Positions 1-7,571 of a DNA stretch of 28,147 nt are shown piece after piece. The position numbers were made by a program, and so were the translations under genes. Within the stretch, counting starts at the first letter, position 1. Each line of letters starts with the position of its first letter. Source of the stretch: an uncultured bacterium (GTDB taxonomy: Bacteria; Actinomycetota; Coriobacteriia; Coriobacteriales; Coriobacteriaceae); NCBI GenBank assembly GCA_905215725.1, contig CAJMRD010000020.1, positions 1 to 28,147 of the forward strand. Direction: 5' to 3'. Below the pieces are notes generated by a model, which ran no database searches, was not told the DNA's origin, and saw only the letters and a list, made by a program, of their open reading frames with translations.

Positions 1-83
1 ACGCGAGCCACAACTACGAGCGCAGCCACATGGACGGCGTGCGCAACACTTACGAGCTGGTTCGCGCCTACGTTCAGCGCTAA
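1..83 (+). CDS. 3' end of an unrecognised gene
   Basis: The first 83 bases contain an open frame from base 3 to a TAA stop at 81-83, with 26 residues ending in RNTYELVRAYVQR. Codon use is G/C-rich at third positions, like the neighbours, and a hairpin follows directly, so this is probably the true C-terminus of a plus-strand gene that starts outside the window. It is convergent with mnmA. I do not recognise the family from this short tail and assign no function. Confidence 0.55.
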   Translation, partial: ASHNYERSHMDGVRNTYELVRAYVQR

Positions 84-91
84 CGATGCAG

Positions 92-127
92 CGGCCTCGG
101 CTGATACGGCAGTACCGACCGAGGCCG
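92..127 (+). terminator. Terminator-like hairpin after the left-edge gene
   Basis: A perfect 9-bp stem (CGGCCTCGG at 92-100 with CCGAGGCCG at 119-127) encloses an 18-nt loop, 8 nt after the stop codon. The following tract is only a weak pyrimidine run (TCCTCTCT), so it is a plausible but not textbook intrinsic terminator. Confidence 0.55.
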
Positions 128-134
128 TCCTCTC

Positions 135-205
135 TAAGTTGCGGTGAAATAGGGACTGTTTGGCGGTTTTAAACGCTTAAACAGTCCCTATTTCACCGCA
201 ACTTA
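135..205. repeat. 71-bp palindrome, family copy 1
   Basis: Two perfect 27-nt arms (135-161 and 179-205) flank a 17-nt centre that itself pairs partly (GCG with CGC around GTTTTAAAC). The element lies between the convergent left-edge gene and mnmA, starting 14 nt beyond the mnmA stop. Its outer arm shares TTGCGGTG(A/G)AATAG with the palindrome at 11217-11278, so both belong to one repeat family. It may serve as a two-way transcription stop, but its length and the second copy suggest a miniature mobile or REP-like element. No transposase is present in the window. Confidence 0.85.
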
Positions 206-219
206 TGAAGGGGATGGGA

Positions 220-1320
220 CTACTTGATGGCGCCGGTCACGGTACCGCCGCCGAGGACGATGTCGCCGCGGTAGACTACAACGGCTTGGCCGGGGGCGAT
301 GGCTCGCTGCGGCTCGTCAAAAGTCAGCAGCATTTGTCCGTCGGCGCCACGTGTAAGGGTCGCTGCCTGGTCCTTTTGACGGTAGCGGTACTTGGCGCCC
401 ACGCGAATGCCGCCGTCATCGAGCTTTGCCTCCATGCGATCGGCAGGGGCGCTCCAGATCCAGTCGTTGGCCGCGAGCGCCGCGGCGGTCAGGTCCTCTG
501 CCTCGCCCAGATGCACAGTGTTGTTGGCGGCATCGACGTCCGTTACGTACACGGGGTGCGCCATCGCGACGCCCAGGCCCTTGCGCTGGCCTATGGTATA
601 GCGCAACGCGCCGTTGTGGCGTCCGACTACGCTGCCGTCGCGCCATACAATATCGCCCGGCTCGGCGGCATGTCCGCAGCGGCGCTCGATATAGCCCGCG
701 TAGTCGCCGTCTGGAATAAAGCAGATATCCTCGCTCTCGGCCTTCTTGGCGTTGATGAAGCCCTGCTCGGCGGCAATGCGGCGCACGTCGCGCTCTTTGT
801 CCAGGCCTGCCAGCGGAAAGATTGTGCGTGCCAAGCGCTCCTGCGTGAGCGAATACAAAAAGTAACTCTGGTCCTTTTTGGGGTCCTTGCCGCGATGCAG
901 CTGCCAGGTGCCGTCGGGCGCCTGGCTCGTTTTGGCATAGTGGCCTGTGGCGATGTAGTCACAGGCCATACCCAGCGCCGCATCCAGCAACGCGCCAAAC
1001 TTAATATGGCGGTTGCAGATGATGCACGGGTTGGGCGTCAGCCCCTCCTGGTAGGCGTTCACAAAGCGCTCGATAACGCTGTGGTCGAAGGTCTGCTGCA
1101 GGTCGAGCACATGGTGGGGTATCCCCAGGCGCTCGGCGACGGCCTTCGCGTCGGCGATGTCGCGATCGACTTTGCTCATACCTGTTGCGGGATCGGGCGC
1201 GGGGCAGGTGAGGCGCATGGTGGCACCGACACATTCGTAACCCTGACTTTTGAGCAGATACGCGGTCACGCTGGAATCGACGCCGCCGCTCATGGCGACG
1301 AGCACGCGCTTATTGTGCAT
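220..1320 (-). CDS. mnmA: tRNA-specific 2-thiouridylase MnmA
   Basis: The 366-residue protein matches MnmA (TrmU), which activates U34 of Lys, Glu and Gln tRNAs with ATP and inserts sulfur relayed from a cysteine desulfurase. Visible signatures are the PP-loop SGGVDSS (residues 11-17), the first catalytic cysteine in NPCIICN (Cys99), the tRNA/ATP motif ATGHYA (123-128) and the second catalytic cysteine in SEDICF (Cys200). Length is normal for the family. The ATG start at 1320 has an AAGGAG ribosome site about 10 nt upstream. It lies downstream of cysK on the same strand, but a strong hairpin with a T-tract separates them, so it is probably transcribed on its own. The two genes are both in sulfur metabolism. 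Confidence 0.96.
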   Translation of the reverse strand: MHNKRVLVAMSGGVDSSVTAYLLKSQGYECVGATMRLTCPAPDPATGMSKVDRDIADAKAVAERLGIPHHVLDLQQTFDHSVIERFVNAYQEGLTPNPCIICNRHIKFGALLDAALGMACDYIATGHYAKTSQAPDGTWQLHRGKDPKKDQSYFLYSLTQERLARTIFPLAGLDKERDVRRIAAEQGFINAKKAESEDICFIPDGDYAGYIERRCGHAAEPGDIVWRDGSVVGRHNGALRYTIGQRKGLGVAMAHPVYVTDVDAANNTVHLGEAEDLTAAALAANDWIWSAPADRMEAKLDDGGIRVGAKYRYRQKDQAATLTRGADGQMLLTFDEPQRAIAPGQAVVVYRGDIVLGGGTVTGAIK

Positions 1321-1349
1321 GGGGAGGTTCTCCTTGGTGGCATGTGGCC

Positions 1350-1388
1350 AAAAAAGAAAAGCGGCGCGGGAGGCTGGTTCCGCGCCGC
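1350..1388 (-). terminator. Intrinsic terminator of cysK
   Basis: Read on the minus strand, a 9-bp perfect G/C stem (arms 1380-1388 and 1361-1369) with an 11-nt... loop region of about 10 nt is followed by TTTTCTTTTTT at 1360-1350. It is 113 nt past the cysK stop and ends only about 30 nt before the mnmA start codon. Confidence 0.85.
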
Positions 1389-1392
1389 AGAC

Positions 1393-1402
1393 ATTGTAGC
1401 AA
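1393..1402 (-). promoter_or_regulatory. Possible extended -10 promoter for mnmA
   Basis: The minus strand reads TTGCTACAAT, an extended -10 (TGN plus TACAAT, 5 of 6 to consensus). No good -35 hexamer is visible. If used, transcription would begin at about 1386, inside the first arm of the cysK terminator hairpin, so that hairpin would form the 5' end of the mnmA transcript. This is inference from sequence only. Confidence 0.3.
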
Positions 1403-1500
1403 GTTCGGGCGTCTCGTGGGACACCCTGATTGGATGGGCTCAGACTGCCGGGAGAGAGGAGACCGGCTCGTCCGTGGGCTCAACCTATGGGCGACAGGCC

Positions 1501-2436
<936 letters not shown>

Positions 2437-2494
2437 GGTGAACCTCCAAAGTGTTCAAGTTGCTGGTTGCCGTGTGGTTTCACGGTGCGTGTAG

Positions 2495-2541
2495 CAGCTA
2501 AACCCATAAACCTTATAGGTTGTTCGTTTAGCTGTTGGCAA
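2495..2541 (-). promoter_or_regulatory. cysK promoter with overlapping operator dyad
   Basis: On the minus strand TTGCCA (2541-2536) and TATAAG (2517-2512) are spaced by 18 nt, each 5 of 6 to the -35 and -10 consensus. A near-symmetric dyad spans the spacer and the -10: outer 9-nt arms CAGCTAAAC (2495-2503) and GTTTAGCTG (2526-2534), and an inner pair AACCT (2509-2513) and AGGTT (2517-2521) around a TAT centre. The position over the -10 fits repression. The divergent Rrf2 protein is the obvious candidate to bind it, by analogy with CymR and IscR. Confidence 0.6.
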
Positions 2542-2625
2542 GCATAGTAGACACTAAAGCCTAGTAATGCAATAGGAAATAGAAGATTATTACGAGTCGA
2601 TTAACCATCTTGATCGGAACGGGTA

Positions 2626-2653
2626 TTTTCAAACCCATTTTTTCGGCTAGAAT
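2626..2653 (+). promoter_or_regulatory. Possible promoter of the Rrf2 gene
   Basis: TAGAAT at 2648-2653 (5 of 6 to the -10 consensus) lies 16 nt after TTTTCA (2626-2631, a weak -35). A small inverted repeat GGGT...ACCC (2621-2636) overlaps the -35 and could be a second, weaker binding site. The predicted transcript would start about 30 nt before the ATG. Confidence 0.4.
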
Positions 2654-2689
2654 TTCAACGGACTAAAAGACCGAAAGGCAGCACTATAT

Positions 2690-3118
2690 ATGTTGGTTTC
2701 TACTAAGGGCAGGTACGCCCTGCGCGTTATGGTCGATCTGGCCGAGCACCAGGCGGCCGGTCGCATCCCGCTCAAAGAGATCGCGGCGCGACAGGGGATT
2801 TCCGAGAAATATCTCGAGAACATCTTGGCTACGCTCGTGCGCGCCAACATGCTTTCGGGCATGCGTGGCAAGGGCGGCGGCTATGTGCTCACGCGTCCGC
2901 CCGAGCAGTACACGGTGGGCGAGATCTTGCGCCTGACCGAGGGCAGTCTGGCGCCGGTCGCCTGTCTGGATGGCGACTGCAAGGGCTGCTCGCGTTCGGA
3001 TGAGTGCCCCACGCTCGACGTGTGGAAGAACCTGGACAAGCTCATCAACGACTACCTCGACGGTGTGACGCTTGATCAACTTGTCGCTCCCAATCATGGC
3101 TACGACTACGTCATCTAA
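2690..3118 (+). CDS. Rrf2-family regulator, IscR/CymR-like, with Cys cluster
   Basis: The 142-residue protein begins MLVSTKGRYALRVM, the classic start of Rrf2 winged-helix regulators, followed by a helix-turn-helix (residues about 27-50, ISEKYLENIL) and the wing GKGGGYVL (60-67). Four cysteines, Cys92, Cys97, Cys100 and Cys106, lie just before DVWKNL, where IscR holds its [2Fe-2S] ligands (Cys92, Cys98, Cys104 in E. coli). CymR, which senses the CysK complex, has no such cluster. The divergent cysK therefore leaves two readings: a CymR-like cysteine regulator, or an Fe-S sensing IscR type that controls cysteine supply. No isc or suf genes are in the window. The ribosome site is a modest GAAAGGCAG. 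Confidence 0.88.
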   Translation: MLVSTKGRYALRVMVDLAEHQAAGRIPLKEIAARQGISEKYLENILATLVRANMLSGMRGKGGGYVLTRPPEQYTVGEILRLTEGSLAPVACLDGDCKGCSRSDECPTLDVWKNLDKLINDYLDGVTLDQLVAPNHGYDYVI

Positions 3119-3186
3119 CCCACACCTGCATTTGGGGACGGGGTGGAAATGGTAGATTCTCTCGCCCTTTGAGACTTGGCAAATAA

Positions 3187-3219
3187 GAAGGCCGCCCATT
3201 TTTGCGATGGGCGGCCTTC
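3187..3219. terminator. Bidirectional terminator between convergent genes
   Basis: A perfect 13-bp stem (GAAGGCCGCCCAT at 3187-3199 with its complement at 3207-3219) has a 7-nt loop. A GTTTT tract follows on the plus strand and a T-rich TTATTT follows on the minus strand. It serves the Rrf2 gene and the convergent holin-like gene, whose stop is about 40 nt away. Confidence 0.88.
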
Positions 3220-3259
3220 GTTTTGGGCTGTTGAGACGGACACGGCCGGAATGGCCGTT

Positions 3260-3625
3260 TTAGTCCTCGGCGATGCTGTCGAGGATACTGCGCGTGATGG
3301 ACACCAGGATGCTGCCCATAAAGGCCGATCCAAAGCTGGCGATGGAGATGCCGACGCCCAGCAGGTTGACCGACAGGTAGCTCGCGAGCTCAAGCATAAA
3401 GCTGTTGACGACAAGCTGGAAAATGCCCAGCGTAATGATCGTGAGCGGCAGCGAGATGACCGTGAGGAACGGTTTGACGAACGAATCGACGATGTTCAGG
3501 AACAGTCCCACAAAGGCAAAGCAGACCCAAGCCTCGGCAAAGCCGAAGGGTTGGATACCAGGGACGAGGAACGTGGCGATCGCGATGGCGATCGAGGTGA
3601 AGAGCCAGTTAAGCATAAAGCGCAT
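3260..3625 (-). CDS. Phage_holin_4_2 (YvlD-like) small membrane protein
   Basis: The 121-residue protein is strongly hydrophobic with about four membrane segments (roughly residues 4-22, 31-52, 55-78 and 85-110). The pattern LNWLFTSIAIA, VPGI, FVGLFLNIVDSFVKPFLTVISLPLTIITLGIF matches the family named after phage holins (Pfam Phage_holin_4_2; YvlD in Bacillus). Despite the name these are common chromosomal proteins of unknown role; no lysis or phage genes are near, so phage origin is unsupported. The ATG is preceded by AAAGGA at a normal distance. It is convergent with the Rrf2 gene. Confidence 0.85.
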   Translation of the reverse strand: MRFMLNWLFTSIAIAIATFLVPGIQPFGFAEAWVCFAFVGLFLNIVDSFVKPFLTVISLPLTIITLGIFQLVVNSFMLELASYLSVNLLGVGISIASFGSAFMGSILVSITRSILDSIAED

Positions 3626-3838
3626 GGCGTGAATCCTTTCTTGCGCCGGGATTGCTGGCGTCGCGTGAAGCGGCTTACGGCGGCGACCTGGATGGTTGCG
3701 CGGGCGCGCCGCGGTGTTTGGGCGCCCATTGTCTCAAATATTCGTGGAGCTTACGTGCGCATATGGTTTCTAAACGGCGTTCGTCCTGAAAAACGCGCCG
3801 CTGGCAGAGAGTCTTGTCGCTTTAGTTTGGTGGTGTGC
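3626..3838. other. Gene-free stretch between divergent genes
   Basis: The 324-nt gap between the holin-like gene and the TrpR-like gene holds no convincing ORF in its first two thirds. It contains an inverted repeat GGGCGC/GCGCCC (3702-3707 and 3722-3727). Part of it must carry the promoter of the minus-strand holin-like gene, but I see no clear hexamer pair. The rest is described under the promoter and small ORF entries. Confidence 0.5.
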
Positions 3839-3844
3839 TACACT
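3836..3844 (+). promoter_or_regulatory. Possible extended -10 promoter for the TrpR-like gene
   Basis: TGCTACACT at 3836-3844 is an extended -10 (TGN plus TACACT). No strong -35 is present; TTGTCG at 3814-3819 is the nearest, with a long 19-nt spacer. A hairpin (GGGCAA-AA-GCC...GGC-G-TTGCCC, 3850-3873) would start at the predicted transcript end and precede the Trp-containing small ORF. Confidence 0.4.
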
Positions 3845-3895
3845 GCTACGGGCAAAAGCCACAGGCGTTGCCCTATTGCATAGAACGGGTGAACG

Positions 3896-3946
3896 ATGCC
3901 CGATGTCAGTATCAACTTCGATGCCTTTTGGCGGGTTTGGCGGTGA
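3896..3946 (+). CDS. Possible 16-residue leader peptide with two Trp codons
   Basis: An ATG-started ORF encodes MPDVSINFDAFWRVWR and stops with TGA only 3 nt before the ATG of the TrpR-like gene. It has a weak GGGTG-type ribosome site 5-6 nt upstream. Two Trp codons in the last five codons and the tight spacing to a TrpR-family gene suggest a leader peptide or a translation-coupling ORF. Trp is rare in random ORFs of this GC content, but two in 16 codons could still be chance. No homologue is known to me. Confidence 0.35.
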   Translation: MPDVSINFDAFWRVWR

Positions 3947-3949
3947 TCG

Positions 3950-4249
3950 ATGAATATCGAGAACATGTTTGACAAGCCTGATGTCAAGCAGCTGGTCCAC
4001 GCATTTAGCCTTTTGGACGACGAGAAGGATATCCAAGCGTTTTTGACCGATATCTGCACGCCGCGCGAGATTTGCGACCTTTCTCAGCGTTTGCAGGTTG
4101 CGCGCTATTTGGACGAGGGCGAGCCTTATGTTGAGGTTCAGGCCCGTACCGGCGCTTCGTCCACCACGGTGAGCCGCGTTTCAAAGGCGCTGAACGGCGA
4201 GTACGGTGGCTACCGCAAGATCCTCATTAAGTTGGAGGATGGCGAGTAG
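3950..4249 (+). CDS. TrpR-like YerC/YecD family protein
   Basis: The 99-residue protein belongs to the TrpR-related YerC/YecD family. Key features are LTDICTPREICDLSQRLQVARYL (residues about 32-54), typical of the helical TrpR core, and a helix-turn-helix with VQARTGASSTTVSRVSKAL (residues about 63-81). It is presumed to bind DNA; for most members the ligand and targets are unknown, and I cannot tell whether it binds tryptophan. The ATG at 3950 has only a weak ribosome site (GGTGA) that overlaps the end of the upstream small ORF, so translation may be coupled to it. A strong terminator follows at 4276, so the unit is monocistronic apart from the leader. Confidence 0.9.
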   Translation: MNIENMFDKPDVKQLVHAFSLLDDEKDIQAFLTDICTPREICDLSQRLQVARYLDEGEPYVEVQARTGASSTTVSRVSKALNGEYGGYRKILIKLEDGE

Positions 4250-4275
4250 GCCAGCGACAACATTGAATTACGAAG

Positions 4276-4300
4276 AACCGTCCCTCCGGGGGCGGTTTTT
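4276..4300 (+). terminator. Intrinsic terminator of the TrpR-like gene
   Basis: A 9-bp stem with one G-U pair (AACCGTCCC at 4276-4284 with GGGGCGGTT at 4289-4297), a 4-nt loop and a run of five T (4296-4300) lie 27 nt after the stop codon. Confidence 0.9.
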
Positions 4301-4388
4301 ATATGCCTGCAATCGGCTGGTGCGTTGGGTTCAGGTTGCTTTGTACCAAAAGATGGAACTGCGGTGGCAATGTGTCCGCTTGGGCGGG

Positions 4389-4394
4389 TAGGAT
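4389..4394 (+). promoter_or_regulatory. Possible -10 of the addBA operon
   Basis: GGGTAGGAT contains TAGGAT, 4 of 6 to the -10 consensus, 39 nt before the ATG. The same GGGTA(A/G)(A/G)AT look occurs before dnaE (11335) and before the PASTA-like gene (25604). No clear -35 is seen. No LexA box is visible here. Confidence 0.28.
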
Positions 4395-4433
4395 GGATGC
4401 ATTGATTATTGCGAACGGTTTGAGCGGAGGACC

Positions 4434-7400
4434 ATGCCTGTTCGAATCTATACCACCAATGCCGGCACGGATTTGAGCGATGCCGAGTCGGCGCTGCTTG
4501 CCGACCTTATTGCCCGTCACGGGCGTGCCGTGTTGCTGGCACCAACGTTTGCCGAGCTCGATCTGTGCCGTCATGATGCGGCGGAAGCCGGCGTTTCGCT
4601 GGGTATCGACTACAAGACGCCCACATCGTGGCTTCGCTCGCTTTGGGAGCTTTTGGGCGACGGGCGCGGTTTCGTCGACAACCTGCAGCGCCAGATGCTG
4701 TTTTCGGACATGGTCACGCGCCTCGATGATGCCGACCTGCAGCCGCTTTCGCGCAGCCAGGGCACGGTGCGCATGCTCGCGCGCATGGCCCGCGATGTGC
4801 TGCCGGGCGTAGCGGGGACGGGTGCCGAGCGCTGCTGCGGCGACGTTTGCCGTCCCGATCCCAAGAGCGACGCCGAGGCTCGCGTATTCGAGCTTTTGCG
4901 TGCCTACGCGGGCGGTTTGGACCGTCGAGATATGGTCGAGCCCTGCGAGGCAGCCGACATTATGGCCGGTGCCCTGGCCGATAGCCTGCCGGCGTGCGCC
5001 CGCGCCGTATGCGTGCGCGGTATCACGTCGTTTACGCACGGTCTGCTCGAGCTGCTGTCTGCCGTGGCGAACAATGGGGGAGAGGTCGTCATGCTGCTTG
5101 ACCGCGAGCAGGCGGCGATGCGCGAGGAGCTTGCCACGGCATTTGATGCCCGCGGTGTGCTGTTTGAGATTGCGCCGCTGGGGGAGGACGCCGTCGCGTC
5201 TGATGTCGCTTGCGGGGCCGCCGCTCAGCCTGCCTTTATTGAGGTCGCCGGCCCCCATGCCCGTGCTCATGTCTATGCGGACGCCATCGATAAGTTGGTG
5301 AAAGCGCACAAGGAGTCCAAGGCCGATAAAGCTACTGCAACGCCCGCCGACCCTGTGCGCGTGCTCGTTGTTTCTGCCCGGGCATCCCAGCTGTTCGGTG
5401 AGCTCGCCTCTCGTCTGGCGGCGCGTCACATTGCGTCCGAGACGACCGAGTTCACGGCGTTTTCCCAGTCCATCGCGGGCAGGCAGTTTACGGCGCTCGC
5501 CAACCTGATCGAGCGTATGAAAGCCGCCGACGAGGGCACCGCTTCCAAGACCGAGTGGTGGCCCGCTCCAGAGCTTACCGACTGGATTTATAGCCCGCTT
5601 TCGGGTACTGACGCCGCGAGCGCCCGCGGCTTCGACAAGAACATACGCCTGTCGCGCAGCAAGACCACTGCGGGCGTCAAGAGCCTGCTGCAGAGTGTGC
5701 AGGGCCAGGTGAGGGGCGCCCGCAAGGCCGCCAACGACGATAACTGGTTTAAGAATGTGCCGTGCGTGGTCTCGGACGTGTTTCAGGCGCTGTGGCGCGA
5801 CAAACCCGTGACGGCGCTCAAGGCCATGCTCGCCGTTGCAGAGGCGCTGCCCGATCGCGCTCTAGGCGGTCTTGACGGCCAGGCCCGTCGCCAGGCGGAG
5901 ACGGCTTTGCTGCGCCATGCCATCGACATCCTTATGAATGATGCTCGCGCGCTCGACGTGTCGCAGGCCGCGACCGTGCCGGTTCTCGACGGCGTTCGAA
6001 CCAAGGTGGACAAGCGCAGTACCGCTTACGATTACGAGACCTACGAGGTCGATCGCACGCCACGTGCTCAGGTTCGTTTTGCTCCGCTTGCCGATGCGGC
6101 GGTTCTGCGCCCCGGCAGCTACGATGCCGTGCTGTTTGCCGATGTCGACCTGGACAGCTATCCGCTTTCGCACGAAGAGGGCCCGCTTGCCACGTTGACG
6201 GCCGAGCTGCGCCGCGACGGCGTGTCTTTAGAGCCTGCCGCTCTTCTGCGCGTGCGCTTTGGCCGTGCAATGCAGGCGGCGAGCGGTCCGGTCGCGCTCG
6301 CCCGCGTGACGCACGATCGCCAGGCACGCGAGTGCTACCCGGCAGCCGTATGGACCGAGTTGCGGGCGCATGCCGAGGCCGCTGGCAACGCTAGGGCCGC
6401 TGGCAACGCTAAGGCCTCTGGCGCTGTCAAACCCACGCGCGTGGGCGAGGGCGATATCATCGCTGACTTTGATCCCGCGGCAGGCGAAGGTCTTAGGCGC
6501 GAGCGCGTGACCTGCGAAGCTCCTCAGCACCTGAGCGATGAAGCCATTCCGTATCTGGTCCTGCGCCGTCGCGATGGCGAGGGTGAGGACGCGCCGCTGG
6601 TGCCGCGCCTGACGTCCGCTTCGCAGATCGAGGCCTATTCGACCTGCCCGCTATGCTGGTTCGTCTCGTACCGCGTGAAGCCCCAGTCGATCGACGCCGG
6701 CTTTGGCAATATGGAGAAGGGCAACTTTGTCCACGACGTGCTGGAGCATCTGCACGCCCGTCTGCCCCAGGAAGGCATGGAGCGCGTGACGCCCGAGAAC
6801 CTGCCGCGCGCTCAGGAGCTGCTGCGCGAGGTCTTTGACGAGACATTGGCCGAGCATGCCTCCAAGCGTGGCAACGAGGGTCCGCTCGTGCCGCTCTCTC
6901 CGGTAGAGGAGCGCCAGGTGGCCGAGATTCTGCCGCAGCTGGAGGGTGTGCTTGCCTATGAAGCCGAGGCGCTGACTCCTTTTGCTCCACGCTACCTGGA
7001 GTTTGCCTTTAACGATCTTAAAGTCGAGTATGCCGGTTGGCCGCTCGGCGGGCGTATCGACCGCGTGGATGTGGATGCCGAGAATCGCGCCGTGGTAATC
7101 GACTACAAGCATCGTTCGGGCGTCGAGGAGTTTAAGCTCGCCGACCCCACGGTGCGCGACGAGGAGTCGGGCGAGGCTCCCATCGACGATCCGCGCTGGC
7201 TGCCGACGCATACCCAAACGCTCATCTACGCGCAGGCCATGCGCCGGGCGCTGGATCTGGATACCCGCGCGGCACTCTATTTTTCGACCAAGGGTGGCAA
7301 ACCGGCGCTGCGAGGCGCCGCGAGTGCCGAGCTGCTCGAGGAGGAGCGTGGTGACGGCCGCATCCCGGGGCTTAAGAAGGGCTTTCCCGGTGAGGGCGGC

Positions 7401-7568
7401 AACATGGACTTCGATGCACTGCTCGATCGCGTGGAGGCCGGCATCGCCGAGCGCTTGCGCGAACTCGAGGCGGGCAACGTCGCTGCTGTCGACCCGGCGT
7501 CGACAAAGGCCGCGCATGGCCGCTGCTCGTATAACCACGAAGGTACGTTTGTAAGGAGGGGCGTGTAG
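4434..7568 (+). CDS. addB: AddB-like PD-(D/E)XK nuclease subunit
   Basis: The 1044-residue protein pairs with AddA (start 4 nt after its stop) to form an AddAB/RecBCD-type helicase-nuclease that resects double-strand breaks for recombination. The N-terminal part has an inactive helicase fold: it starts ARHGRAVLLAPT, with no Walker A GxGKT. The C-terminal RecB-like nuclease shows His767 in GNFVHDVLEH, Asp876 in GGRID, and Asp890 and Lys892 in VIDYK. AddB of Bacillus also holds a 4Fe-4S cluster made by one Cys before the nuclease and CxxC-x5-C after it; here Cys738/Cys741 (STCPLCWF) are present, but the tail has a single Cys (GRCSYN), so that cluster is probably absent. The start has GGAGG 5 nt upstream. 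Confidence 0.85.
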   Translation: MPVRIYTTNAGTDLSDAESALLADLIARHGRAVLLAPTFAELDLCRHDAAEAGVSLGIDYKTPTSWLRSLWELLGDGRGFVDNLQRQMLFSDMVTRLDDADLQPLSRSQGTVRMLARMARDVLPGVAGTGAERCCGDVCRPDPKSDAEARVFELLRAYAGGLDRRDMVEPCEAADIMAGALADSLPACARAVCVRGITSFTHGLLELLSAVANNGGEVVMLLDREQAAMREELATAFDARGVLFEIAPLGEDAVASDVACGAAAQPAFIEVAGPHARAHVYADAIDKLVKAHKESKADKATATPADPVRVLVVSARASQLFGELASRLAARHIASETTEFTAFSQSIAGRQFTALANLIERMKAADEGTASKTEWWPAPELTDWIYSPLSGTDAASARGFDKNIRLSRSKTTAGVKSLLQSVQGQVRGARKAANDDNWFKNVPCVVSDVFQALWRDKPVTALKAMLAVAEALPDRALGGLDGQARRQAETALLRHAIDILMNDARALDVSQAATVPVLDGVRTKVDKRSTAYDYETYEVDRTPRAQVRFAPLADAAVLRPGSYDAVLFADVDLDSYPLSHEEGPLATLTAELRRDGVSLEPAALLRVRFGRAMQAASGPVALARVTHDRQARECYPAAVWTELRAHAEAAGNARAAGNAKASGAVKPTRVGEGDIIADFDPAAGEGLRRERVTCEAPQHLSDEAIPYLVLRRRDGEGEDAPLVPRLTSASQIEAYSTCPLCWFVSYRVKPQSIDAGFGNMEKGNFVHDVLEHLHARLPQEGMERVTPENLPRAQELLREVFDETLAEHASKRGNEGPLVPLSPVEERQVAEILPQLEGVLAYEAEALTPFAPRYLEFAFNDLKVEYAGWPLGGRIDRVDVDAENRAVVIDYKHRSGVEEFKLADPTVRDEESGEAPIDDPRWLPTHTQTLIYAQAMRRALDLDTRAALYFSTKGGKPALRGAASAELLEEERGDGRIPGLKKGFPGEGGNMDFDALLDRVEAGIAERLRELEAGNVAAVDPASTKAAHGRCSYNHEGTFVRRGV
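6381..6416 (+). repeat. Two tandem 18-nt units inside addB
   Basis: Units 6381-6398 and 6399-6416 differ at two positions and encode AGNARA and AGNAKA, followed by a third, diverged unit (ASGAVK). They sit in an Ala-rich linker before the nuclease region, so the repeat probably changes only linker length. Confidence 0.75.
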
Positions 7569-7571
7569 ACC

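Noticed and set aside
3260..3625. Prophage remnant suggested by the holin family name
   Set aside because: The family is mostly chromosomal with no lysis role, and there is no lysin, capsid or integrase gene nearby.
6381..6416. CRISPR-like repeat
   Set aside because: Only two adjacent in-frame units without spacers; it is a coding linker repeat.
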